Shown piece after piece: positions 1-6,792 of a DNA stretch of 9,724 nucleotides. A program made the translations under genes and the position numbers. Under the pieces are notes generated by a model. That model saw only the letters and a program-made list of their open reading frames with translations. It was not told where the DNA came from and ran no database searches. Each line of letters starts with the position of its first letter. The first letter of the stretch is position 1. Source of the stretch: Deltaproteobacteria bacterium (lineage in GTDB: Bacteria; Desulfobacterota; Binatia; UBA12015); assembly GCA_003447545.1 (NCBI GenBank), contig DLYX01000197.1, positions 1 through 9,724 of the forward strand, written 5' to 3'.

Positions 1-176
1 AGGTAGGCCCGACCTACAAGACGTTGTGGATCATCGAGAAAGGTATAAAACCGGGCGAGACCGTTGTCGTCGAAGGACTGCAGGATATTCGAGATGGCTC
101 CAAAGTCGTCTCGAAGCCGGCGCCCGCTCCGAGCAGCGCGGCAACGCCAACCTCCTCTGCCAACGGCGGGAACTGA
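1..176 (+). CDS. RND efflux periplasmic adaptor (membrane fusion protein), C-terminal end only
   Basis: This is the last 57 residues or so of a periplasmic adaptor subunit of an RND pump; the start lies left of the window. The frame reads YKTLWIIEKGIKPGETVVVEG then LQDIRDGSKVVSK, which matches the membrane-proximal end of AcrA/MexA-type adaptors (a WIIEKGIKPGE turn followed by a GLQxxRDGxxV strand). After that comes a Pro/Ala/Ser-rich tail of about 20 residues (KPAPAPSSAATPTSSANGGN) that looks disordered. The stop is TGA at 174-176, three bases before the pump start at 180, so the two genes are surely one operon. In the family the adaptor is usually lipid-anchored or inner-membrane attached and bridges the pump to the outer-membrane channel; that N-terminal part cannot be seen here. 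Identification rests on the C-terminal motif and on the gene order. Confidence 0.85.
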   Translation, partial: VGPTYKTLWIIEKGIKPGETVVVEGLQDIRDGSKVVSKPAPAPSSAATPTSSANGGN

Positions 177-179
177 GTC

Positions 180-3100
180 ATGTCGCGTTTTTTCATCGAT
201 CGACCCATCGTTTCGATGGTGATTTCGATCTTGATGACGCTCCTCGGGGTCGTTTCGCTGGCCGGTCTTCCGATCGCTCAATTCCCGGATATTGCGCCGC
301 CCGAAATCCAGCTCACCGCAACCTACGTCGGGGCCGACGCGCTGACCGTCGAGGAAGCCGTTTCCACGCCGATCGAACAGCAGATGAGCGGCGTCGACGG
401 CATGCTCTATATGTACTCGACCAATGCGAGCAATGGCATCGGTACCCTGCGTGTAAACTTCGAGGTTGGCACCGACGCCAACACCGACCAGATCCTGACC
501 CAGATGCGTTACCAGCAGGCGGAGTCTCAACTCCCGACGCAGGTCAAGGAACTTGGCGTCACCATCAAGAAGTCCACGACCAGCCCTCTGGCGCTTTTCT
601 CGGTCTATTCGCCGAACGAAACCTACGACGCCGAATTCCTCGCCAACTACGCCTACATCAATATCAACGACCCGATGACCCGGGTCTCGGGCGTCGGCCA
701 GGTGAACATCTTCGGTTCCGGGCAATACGCAATGCGCTTTTGGGTCGAGCCCGACAAACTCGCCCAGATGAAAATCACCATCCCCGAGATCATGGACGCT
801 CTGCAACAGCAGAATGCCGTGAACCCCGCGGGGCAGATCGGTGCCGAACCCATTCCTGCCGGGCAGCAATTCACCTATACGGTTCGTGCCCAAGGCCGGT
901 TGAAGACGCCTGAAGAATTCGGCGATGTCATCATCCGCGCGAATCCGGACGGATCGCTCGTCACCCTGAAGGATGTCGCGCGAATTCAACTCGGCGCCCA
1001 GAACTACTCCGTGATCGGGCGGCTTGACGGAAAGCCGGCGGCCATCGTGGCGATTTATCAGGACCCCGGTTCGAATGCGATTGACACCATGGATCAGGCA
1101 ACCGCGCTCATGGAGCAATTGAAGACGCGCTTCCCGGCCGATCTGGACTACAAGATCTCTCTCGATACAACCCAGGCCGTTCGCGAGGGGATGAAGGAAA
1201 TTGTCATCACGCTGGTTGAGGCGCTGGCGCTGGTCATTTTCGTTGTCTTCATCTTTCTCCAGGGCTGGCGAGCGACACTGATTCCATTGCTGGCAGTTCC
1301 GGTGGCCCTTGTCGGTACTTTCGCAATTTTCCCGCTGCTCGGCTTTACGATCAACACTCTATCTCTGTTGGGACTTGTGCTCGCGATCGGCATCGTCGTG
1401 GACGATGCCATCGTCGTGGTCGAAGCTGTCGAAAAGAATATCGAAGGTGGTCTCGAGCCACGCGACGCCACGCTCAAGGCAATGTCGGAAGTCACGGCAC
1501 CCATCGTCGGCACGACATTGATCCTGATTGCTGTTTTCGTTCCGACCGCTTTCATTCCGGGTATTACCGGCAGGCTCTACCAGCAATTCGCGGTGACCAT
1601 CGCCGTCTCCGTGCTGATTTCCTCCTTTAACGCACTTACCCTCAGCCCGGCCCTCTCCGCGATGTTGCTCCGCCCCCGCAAGCCGATGCGAGGCCCAGCC
1701 GGGCGGTTTTTCGCGTGGTTCAATAAAACCTTCGATCGTGCGACCGATGGCTACGTTTCGTGGTCCGAATTTCTCATTCACAAAGCCAAGTTCGCGATGC
1801 TCTTTCTCGCCATTCTCGGCGGGATCGGTCTCTTCCTCGGATCGCGGCTTCCCACGGGATTCGTGCCGGAAGAAGATCAGGGTTATCTCTTTGCGAATAT
1901 TCAACTGCCGGACGCAGCTTCCATGGAGCGGACCGACGAAGTCAGCCAACTGGTCGAGAAAATCCTTGCCGAGACCGATGGGATCGAGGGCTACAACACC
2001 ATTGTCGGCTTCAGCATGCTCAGTCAGGTGAACACCACCTACTCCGCGTTCTTGTTTATCACGCTGGAGCCATGGGACGTCCGCGATCCGAAGGGACTCG
2101 AGGCAAAGGTAATCGCGCGCAAGCTCAACCAGCAATTCGCGCGCAAAATCCCCGAGGCCAAGGTCGTTTCCTTCTCCCCTCCGGCCATTCCCGGCATTGG
2201 CACGTCGGGCGGTGTGACATTCGTTCTCGAAGATATCGCCGGTGGAAGTGTCGAGGAACTTGCCGCCAATACGGACAAGTTCATCAAGGAACTTGAGAAG
2301 AGACCAGAATTCTTCCGGGTCTCCACGACCTTCATACCCGATACGCCGCAGTATTTCGCAAAGGTCGACCGAGACAAGGTGCTGAAGCAGGGTGTCGCAC
2401 TCAAGGATGTCTACCAGACGCTTCAGGCCTTCATGGGTGGCTCGTTTGTGAACTATTTCAACCGCTTTGGGCGAACATGGCAGGTCTACCTGCAAGCCGA
2501 GGGCGAGTACCGGACCAAGCCGAGCGATATCAGCAACTTCTACGTGCGGAATTCCAACGCCGAAATGGTTCCTCTGGAGACCTTTGTCACCATGGAACGC
2601 AGCTTCGGTCCGGAGTTCACACTTCGCTTCAACGGGCATCGCGCCGCACAGATCAACGGAATGCTCTGGCCCTGGTATAGCTCCGGACAAGGCATGGCGG
2701 CTTTCGAAGAGGTCTTCGAGCAGTCCATGCCGCCCACCATGGGCTACGGCTATATGGGCATGTCCTATCAGGAGAAGGTCGCGGCCGAAGGGGTCTCGCC
2801 AGTTGTGGTCTTTGGACTCTCGCTGCTTGCGGTTTTCCTGATTCTCGCCGCCCTCTACGAAAGCTGGGCTCTTCCGATCAGCGTGCTGTTGGCGACACCG
2901 ATCGCAATTTTCGGCGCCTTCGTCGGATTGCTGGCACGCATGCTTGTGAATGACGTCTATGCCCAGATTGGATTGGTCCTGCTGGTCGGGATGTCCGCCA
3001 AAAACGCAATCCTCATCGTGGAATTCGCGCGGGATAAACTCGCAGCCGGAGAGACCGTCGAAAAGGCCGCACTCGACGGAGCACGGCTGCGGCTGCGGCC

Positions 3101-3338
3101 GATCATGATGACCGCTTTCTCCTTCATTCTAGGCGTCATGCCACTGGTGCTGGCCACCGGATCAGGCGCGGAAGCTCGTCATATCCTGGGCACCGCGGTG
3201 ATGAGCGGGATGCTCGCCTCGAGCCTGATCGGCATCTTCCTTGTGCCGGTGTCGTTTTATGTCGTCGAATCCTGGCGGGAGCGTCGTGAGGCAAGGAACC
3301 AAAGCCTGCCGTCCAGCGGTGGGGAGGCAAAGCCATGA
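180..3338 (+). CDS. RND multidrug efflux pump, HAE-1 family (AcrB/MexB type) inner-membrane permease
   Basis: Proton-driven exporter of the inner membrane. It should trimerise and pass amphiphilic substrates such as drugs, bile salts, dyes or lipids to the adaptor and outer-membrane channel. The 1052 residues match the family length (AcrB 1049). The N-terminus MSRFFIDRP followed by TM1 is typical. Six-TM bundles lie near residues 340-500 and 873-1030, each preceded by a large periplasmic porter region. The proton relay is complete: D408-D409 in IVVDDAIVVVE (TM4), K941 in GMSAKNAILIVEF (TM10), and R971 and T978 in RLRLRPIMMT (TM11). GFVPEEDQGY after TM7 is another family signature. The start ATG has GGGA at 168-171, eight bases upstream. 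The pump lies three bases after the adaptor gene, and its stop overlaps the next gene (ATGA). Substrates cannot be predicted from sequence alone, and I do not assign a specific gene symbol. Confidence 0.97.
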   Translation: MSRFFIDRPIVSMVISILMTLLGVVSLAGLPIAQFPDIAPPEIQLTATYVGADALTVEEAVSTPIEQQMSGVDGMLYMYSTNASNGIGTLRVNFEVGTDANTDQILTQMRYQQAESQLPTQVKELGVTIKKSTTSPLALFSVYSPNETYDAEFLANYAYININDPMTRVSGVGQVNIFGSGQYAMRFWVEPDKLAQMKITIPEIMDALQQQNAVNPAGQIGAEPIPAGQQFTYTVRAQGRLKTPEEFGDVIIRANPDGSLVTLKDVARIQLGAQNYSVIGRLDGKPAAIVAIYQDPGSNAIDTMDQATALMEQLKTRFPADLDYKISLDTTQAVREGMKEIVITLVEALALVIFVVFIFLQGWRATLIPLLAVPVALVGTFAIFPLLGFTINTLSLLGLVLAIGIVVDDAIVVVEAVEKNIEGGLEPRDATLKAMSEVTAPIVGTTLILIAVFVPTAFIPGITGRLYQQFAVTIAVSVLISSFNALTLSPALSAMLLRPRKPMRGPAGRFFAWFNKTFDRATDGYVSWSEFLIHKAKFAMLFLAILGGIGLFLGSRLPTGFVPEEDQGYLFANIQLPDAASMERTDEVSQLVEKILAETDGIEGYNTIVGFSMLSQVNTTYSAFLFITLEPWDVRDPKGLEAKVIARKLNQQFARKIPEAKVVSFSPPAIPGIGTSGGVTFVLEDIAGGSVEELAANTDKFIKELEKRPEFFRVSTTFIPDTPQYFAKVDRDKVLKQGVALKDVYQTLQAFMGGSFVNYFNRFGRTWQVYLQAEGEYRTKPSDISNFYVRNSNAEMVPLETFVTMERSFGPEFTLRFNGHRAAQINGMLWPWYSSGQGMAAFEEVFEQSMPPTMGYGYMGMSYQEKVAAEGVSPVVVFGLSLLAVFLILAALYESWALPISVLLATPIAIFGAFVGLLARMLVNDVYAQIGLVLLVGMSAKNAILIVEFARDKLAAGETVEKAALDGARLRLRPIMMTAFSFILGVMPLVLATGSGAEARHILGTAVMSGMLASSLIGIFLVPVSFYVVESWRERREARNQSLPSSGGEAKP
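3321..3327 (+). promoter_or_regulatory. Strong Shine-Dalgarno for the outer-membrane factor
   Basis: GGGGAGG sits seven bases before the ATG at 3335, inside the end of the pump gene. This fixes the start of the downstream gene. Together with the ATGA stop/start overlap at 3335-3338 it indicates both re-initiation and independent ribosome loading. Confidence 0.8.
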
Positions 3339-4813
3339 ACCGCTTGATCGCCCTCGCCATCGCGCTGCTCTGTGTTGGCTGTCCTGTCGGACCCGATTAC
3401 AAGGCGCCCGACATCCACGAACCCGAGAGCTTTCGCGTCGATGTGCCGGTGGAAAAGGGAGCTTCGCTCGCCGACCTCCCCTGGTGGAAAGTCTTCGAGG
3501 ACCCGGAACTTCAGAAACTGGTCAACCGGGCGATCCGCGAGAATCTCAACCTCCGAGCCGCGGCCGCACGCGTCGAGCAGTCCCGGGCCTTCATCGGTGT
3601 GGCACGATCCCAATTGCTGCCGCAAGTTGGCTACTCGGGGGATTTCTCCCGCCAAAGAGCGCCCTTCCGTCCCGGGGGCCAACCGCAGACCTACAATTTG
3701 TTTACCGGTGCTTTCAACCTCGCCTGGGAAATCGACCTCTGGGGCCGGATCCGACGTTCTTCCGAGGCGGCCGAGGCACAATTCTGGGCTGCCGAGGAGG
3801 CCCAGCGAGGCATACTGCTCTCGCTGGTCAGCGGGGTGGCGGAAGCTTATTTCCAACTCCTCAAGCTGGACCGCGAGAAAGCCATTGCCGAAGAGACGGT
3901 CCTCGCCTTCCAGAAATCCCTCGACCTGTTCCAGCAGCGATATGAAGGTGGCGTCGGCTCCGAACTCGCGGTCGCACGAGCCGAGGCCGCGCTTGCAGAT
4001 GTCGCCAGCCTGGTGCCCAGTCTCGATGCCCAGATCGTCGTGGCCGAAAATGTCCTCAACGTCCTGCTCGGCCAAAACCCGGCGGAAATCACCCGAGGGA
4101 AACCACTCGCCGATCAGAAGACGGTCCCCGAAATACCCGCCGGGATCCCGTCGGAGCTGCTGCAACGACGTCCGGATCTCAAGCAGGCCGAGGATCGCAT
4201 GATCTCGGCGAATGCGTCTGTGGGCGTTTCGGTTGCCAACTTCTTTCCACGAATCGGACTCTCCAGCCTCTACGGATCTGCGTCCACGGACCTCTCCGAT
4301 ATGCTCAATGGCACCCCTGGCGTCTGGAATATCGCGGCCGCGCTATCCGGTCCGATCTTTACGGGCGGCTTGAACTATCGCCAGTATCAGGCACAGGTGG
4401 CCGCGTGGGAGGTAGAGGTCGCCGTCTTCGAGCAGGCTGTTCTGGAAGCCTTTGCCGAGGTCTCCAACCTCCTCACCATCCAATACAGTCTCCGCGCGCA
4501 GCGCGAAGAACGAGAAAGAAGCGTTCGAGCGCTTGAGAATGCCGTCGATCTCTCTTTCCTGCGCTACGAAATCGGGCTTGCCAACTATTTCGAAGTGATC
4601 GACGCGCAACAAGAACTCTTCCCCGCGCAGATCAATCTGGCCCGCACCCGCACCCAGCAACTCACCGTCATAGCCCAACTCTCCCGCGCCCTTGGCGGCG
4701 GCTGGGAGCTGCAGACCACCGAGGCCTGGGAGCTGCCGAAACCGTCACCCACGCCGGCGGTCGGAACGGAAGCATCGCCAAAGCCCACGCCGGCTGCTGT
4801 CATAAGCGACTGA
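3335..4813 (+). CDS. Outer-membrane efflux lipoprotein, NodT/OprM family (TolC-like channel)
   Basis: Outer-membrane channel of the tripartite pump, 492 residues. The N-terminus is a short signal peptide ending LLCVG-C16 followed by PVGPDYKAPD; GCxVGPDYxxP is the family's lipoprotein signature, so Cys16 is the likely lipidation site. The -3 residue is Cys rather than the usual Leu, a slightly weak lipobox. Two OEP repeats follow. The first has LPWWKVFEDPELQKLV (around residue 48), then FNLAWEIDLWGRIRR (around 128-142). The second has GIPSELLQRRPDLKQAE and the corresponding GPIFTGG and FAEVSNLL segments. These are the helical-barrel and beta-barrel repeats of TolC/OprM. Residues 468-492 form an unusual Pro/Thr/Ala tail with a tandem PKPSPTPA / PKPTPAA pattern. 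The start is fixed by the strong SD at 3321-3327. It is the last efflux component in the operon. Confidence 0.95.
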   Translation: MNRLIALAIALLCVGCPVGPDYKAPDIHEPESFRVDVPVEKGASLADLPWWKVFEDPELQKLVNRAIRENLNLRAAAARVEQSRAFIGVARSQLLPQVGYSGDFSRQRAPFRPGGQPQTYNLFTGAFNLAWEIDLWGRIRRSSEAAEAQFWAAEEAQRGILLSLVSGVAEAYFQLLKLDREKAIAEETVLAFQKSLDLFQQRYEGGVGSELAVARAEAALADVASLVPSLDAQIVVAENVLNVLLGQNPAEITRGKPLADQKTVPEIPAGIPSELLQRRPDLKQAEDRMISANASVGVSVANFFPRIGLSSLYGSASTDLSDMLNGTPGVWNIAAALSGPIFTGGLNYRQYQAQVAAWEVEVAVFEQAVLEAFAEVSNLLTIQYSLRAQREERERSVRALENAVDLSFLRYEIGLANYFEVIDAQQELFPAQINLARTRTQQLTVIAQLSRALGGGWELQTTEAWELPKPSPTPAVGTEASPKPTPAAVISD

Positions 4814-4890
4814 GCGCCTGCCCAGCCAAGTGCCGGCCGGATGCCACAGCGGCGAACAATGCCCATCGTTTGCGAAAGGAACTGACGAAC

Positions 4891-5793
4891 ATGCACGGCA
4901 GAGAAGCTCTGTCGAGGTTCGCCCCGGAGGCAGCCGCGGCACTCGACCAACTGGAAAACGCGATCTGGGATGCCGCGCAGAAAGCAGGACAGTTGCCGCT
5001 GGCAGCCGAAGCCGTGCGTCGGATCGCAGCCGGACACAACCTAGCGCCCGTTCCATATGCCCCTGCAGAGGAGTTCGCCGAGGACGCGGCCACCGCAACC
5101 GGCCTACGATTTGCCGAGCAGATGAGCTTTGACGTCACCCGGATCCATGACGAACAACGGCAGGAGTTCCTCAGCACATTCGGCAATGGCTCGATCGCTC
5201 TGGTGCAGATTTTCTACGTTGCCGACATCGTCCCGAGAGTCCGGTTCGCGCTCGATGCCATTTTCGGCACAAGCGAAGAGCCGCAACGGGACCGGTCGCT
5301 CGGAGCGGCCCCCGCTCTCGACGACGCATTCAGCCAGTGGATCGCCTCGGTACCGCAACTGGAGGCACTGGACCCCGTTCTGACCGAGATGATCCGCCTG
5401 CGCGGAGCGGGCTATCACCAATGCCGTCTCTGCCAATCGATCCGCTACTTGCCGGCGCTCGAGGCCGGCGCGCCCGACCCTCTGCTCGACGACGCCATGA
5501 GCGGCAACTTGACCGCAGCGGACCCCATGCAGAAAGCCGCTCTTGCGTTGGTCGACGAAATTCTGGCACGGCCTGGCCGACTCCGGCCCGAAACAATCGA
5601 GGGAGTCCATAGGTACTTCGAGCCGGCAGCACGGGTCGAATTGGTGCTGGATATCGCCCGCAACGCGACCAACAAGGTGGCCGTAGCCTTTGCCGCCGAT
5701 ACGCCCCGCGTCGCCAGAGGCTACGAGATCTGTGCAAGCGACCCCGACGGGACGACCCGCTATGGCCTGGCCGACCCGCGCAAAACCCCCTAG
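4891..5793 (+). CDS. Carboxymuconolactone decarboxylase / AhpD-like family protein with CRLC motif
   Basis: 300 residues, predicted cytoplasmic and largely helical. The CMD/AhpD core lies around residues 155-235: LTEMIRLRGAGYHQ followed by C178-R-L-C181-QSIRY, with E166 twelve residues before C178. AhpD peroxidase has a Glu and CxxC with the same 12-residue spacing, so the CxxC could be redox active. The two AhpD active-site His (inside the CxxC and four residues after it) are here Leu180 and Arg185, so classical peroxidase or decarboxylase chemistry is doubtful. The C-terminal segment VELVLDIARNATNKVAVAF plus DPDGTTRYGLADP also fits CMD-domain proteins as I know them. The start chosen is ATG 4891, with AAGGA at 4876-4880 (spacing 10); TTG 4870 in frame would add seven residues. 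It follows the efflux operon by 77 bp with no visible terminator, so it may be co-transcribed. Its substrate is unknown. Confidence 0.75.
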   Translation: MHGREALSRFAPEAAAALDQLENAIWDAAQKAGQLPLAAEAVRRIAAGHNLAPVPYAPAEEFAEDAATATGLRFAEQMSFDVTRIHDEQRQEFLSTFGNGSIALVQIFYVADIVPRVRFALDAIFGTSEEPQRDRSLGAAPALDDAFSQWIASVPQLEALDPVLTEMIRLRGAGYHQCRLCQSIRYLPALEAGAPDPLLDDAMSGNLTAADPMQKAALALVDEILARPGRLRPETIEGVHRYFEPAARVELVLDIARNATNKVAVAFAADTPRVARGYEICASDPDGTTRYGLADPRKTP

Positions 5794-6228
5794 ACCACCA
5801 CACCCACGCCGCAGCTCGGATCAGTGGAAGTATCAAAGCTCTCGATGCTATGTCGATTTGCCGAACCTCGTATCGGAACGTTCGATCTACGCTATTGCAT
5901 GAAGGCTGAGTCAGCTCGATAACGTAATTCAGGACTCCGCCATCGATCATACAAGTGAAGTCGGTGTTCGGCGGTTCGTCGGCAAACGAGTTTTCGCCTG
6001 CATTCCAAAGCGTCAGAAACTCCTCGGTCGGGATCTGCCCTGCCTCGCGATAGGGGCGATCGGTAAACCAGCCGGTCTGCGGGTTTATGCCCGTGAGGAT
6101 CAACGTGGAGTCGGAGAGTATCGCTCCGTCTGATGTCTGGACAAAGATCAGCTCCCGTTCGCTGGGGTCCGAGTCGCCGCAGGAAGCGGCAAAGAACATG
6201 ATAGCAGCAGACAGGTGGCTAGTTTCAT
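5790..6228 (-). pseudogene. Small secreted protein/lipoprotein gene broken by two apparent frameshifts
   Basis: Three minus-strand frames join into one sensible protein of about 146 residues. First, ATG at 6228 (GAGGG ten bases upstream) opens a signal peptide MKLATCLLLS, but this frame stops 26 codons in. Second, from about 6200 the next frame reads FFAASCGDSDP, which would complete a lipoprotein signal (AAS-C). It continues with ELIFVQTSDGAILSD, STLILTGINPQTGWFTDRP, IPTEEFLTLWNAGENSFADEPPN and YVIELTQPSCNSV. The pattern LxLxGVxPxTxxFxDRPxRxxG...FADxPPN belongs to a family of short exported hypothetical proteins that I recall but cannot name. Third, that frame has no stop until 5330, deep in the antisense of the neighbouring gene, while the remaining frame gives SIESFDTSTDPSCGVGVVV and a stop at 5792-5790. 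Both shifts go the same way (as if one base were lost each time). It could be a true pseudogene or two single-base sequencing errors. Confidence 0.55.
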
Positions 6229-6246
6229 TCGAGGAGTTCCCTCAAA

Positions 6247-6266
6247 GTCTGCTTTGGTTTGCAGAC
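6247..6266. repeat. Inverted repeat GTCTGC-N8-GCAGAC
   Basis: A perfect 6-bp dyad with an 8-base T/G-rich spacer (TTTGGTTT). It lies 19 to 38 bases upstream of the minus-strand ATG at 6228. Spacing and position would fit a small operator or the leader of that gene; there is no direct evidence of function. Confidence 0.35.
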
Positions 6267-6300
6267 GCACGAACGCCGCGTCAGCCCCCATGGTCAGCAG

Positions 6301-6312
6301 GCCGCTAGCGGC
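6301..6312. repeat. Perfect 12-bp palindrome GCCGCTAGCGGC
   Basis: A self-complementary 12-mer with a central CTAG in the middle of the divergent intergenic region. The position would suit a dimeric regulator acting on either flanking gene. A GC-rich 12-bp palindrome can also arise by chance. Confidence 0.3.
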
Positions 6313-6392
6313 GCTCAGAGAGCATGAAGGCCCTTTTTGTCTCGATGGCGCTGTATTCGTCCATCCCCACTCTGCCACCGGGGACGTATCTC

Positions 6393-6410
6393 GCCCTTGG
6401 CGGGAAGGGC
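6393..6410 (+). promoter_or_regulatory. Hairpin covering the putative ribosome binding site of the small membrane protein
   Basis: GCCCTT (6393-6398) and AAGGGC (6405-6410) pair perfectly around a six-base loop GGCGGG. The 3' arm contains the AAGGG that would act as Shine-Dalgarno for GTG 6415, so folding of the leader could hold translation of the gene pair low. There is no T-run after it, so it is not an intrinsic terminator. Confidence 0.35.
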
Positions 6411-6414
6411 ATGG

Positions 6415-6792
6415 GTGGCTATACCCGGAGGCGTGACACGAAAGACTTGGCCTCTGGGCGAAATTCTTGCGGCGCTTTTGGTCAGTGCGCAATTGGCAGG
6501 AATCGTCGAAGGCCGTTTCAGTCGCGAATCGTTCTGGAGTTGGGCGCCTCACGATACGATCATCCAATACCGCCTGCGTGTCGAAAAGGATGGTCGGCAA
6601 CTGACTCCGCGCGAAATCTTCGAGCGCTACGGATTGCGGTCAGGCGGTCGGCGGTACGAACCTGCGGAAGACCTCATCGCAGTCCTTCGCATACGGGACG
6701 AACGCGAAAGGTCTTCCGATATGAGAGTCACAGCGACGATCTCGACCGACGGCGGGCCGTTCCGGACCTGGCGGTGGGAGACGGAAGATTGA
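6415..6792 (+). CDS. Small single-TM protein of unknown function, coupled to HTTM-like membrane protein
   Basis: 125 residues from GTG 6415, or 119 from GTG 6433. I prefer 6415 because AAGGG (6405-6409) lies five bases before it, whereas GGAGG at 6427-6431 is only one base from 6433. Residues about 14-31 (LGEILAALLVSAQLAGIV) form one membrane helix or uncleaved signal. A soluble domain follows: FSRESFWSWAPHDTIIQYRLRV, then EKDGRQLTPREIFERYGL, a charged stretch ending LIAVLRIRDERERS, and a C-terminal strand pattern TISTDGGPFRTWRWETED. I do not recognise a named domain. The W-A-P-H-D-T...Y-x-L-x-V-x-x-D-G-x-x-L layout reminds me of small proteins encoded next to HTTM or DUF393 genes, but that is recollection, not a match. 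Its TGA overlaps the next gene's TTG (TTGA), so the two are translated together and may form a membrane complex. Confidence 0.65.
   Translation: MAIPGGVTRKTWPLGEILAALLVSAQLAGIVEGRFSRESFWSWAPHDTIIQYRLRVEKDGRQLTPREIFERYGLRSGGRRYEPAEDLIAVLRIRDERERSSDMRVTATISTDGGPFRTWRWETED
6776..6780 (+). promoter_or_regulatory. Shine-Dalgarno that fixes a TTG start
   Basis: GGGAG lies eight bases before TTG 6789, inside the end of the upstream small gene. It decides between the TTG start and later candidates such as the GTG in HPVLPRH. It also supports a translationally coupled pair with the stop/start overlap TTGA at 6789-6792. Confidence 0.6.

Larger units (their letters stand above)
6229..6414. promoter_or_regulatory. 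Divergent intergenic region, likely promoters for both sides
   Basis: This 186-bp gap separates the minus-strand lipoprotein remnant from the plus-strand membrane-protein pair, so it must hold the promoters of both. I could not identify convincing -35/-10 boxes. It contains three small dyads, listed separately: GTCTGC/GCAGAC at 6247-6266, the palindrome GCCGCTAGCGGC at 6301-6312, and GCCCTT/AAGGGC at 6393-6410. A T5 run at 6334-6338 is not preceded by a good stem, so I do not call a terminator. Open frames crossing the gap read as low-complexity Arg/Ser/Pro-rich shadow peptides. Confidence 0.4.

Noticed and set aside
26..913. 295-residue plus-strand frame over the adaptor end and pump start
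   Set aside because: It is very rich in Arg, with no domain, and lies out of frame with the adaptor and pump that are clearly real; a shadow frame.
1359..2690. 443-residue open frame on the minus strand inside the pump gene
   Set aside because: It is fully antisense to a well-conserved RND coding region, and its protein shows no recognisable domain. Long antisense frames are expected in GC-rich genes.
3257..4165. 302-residue minus-strand frame inside the outer-membrane factor gene
   Set aside because: It is antisense to the NodT-type gene whose motifs are intact, with no signal of its own.
4814..4890. Search for a terminator or promoter between the efflux operon and the CMD-like gene
   Set aside because: No hairpin plus T run and no clear -35/-10 pair was visible, so nothing is annotated there.
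5330..5789. Continuation of the minus-strand lipoprotein body frame to 5330
   Set aside because: It is antisense to the CMD-like gene and turns into an Arg/Ser/Trp-rich sequence unlike the first 120 residues, so I treat it as overrun after a lost stop or frameshift.
6320..6342. Possible intrinsic terminator at the T5 run in the divergent gap
   Set aside because: No stable GC stem lies directly before the T run. The palindrome at 6301-6312 is 21 bases away and has almost no loop.
6324..6788. N-terminal 155 residues of the long plus-strand frame ending at 7943
   Set aside because: This part is Arg/Ser-rich and overlaps the better small protein in another frame. A good SD supports TTG 6789 as the start of the membrane protein.
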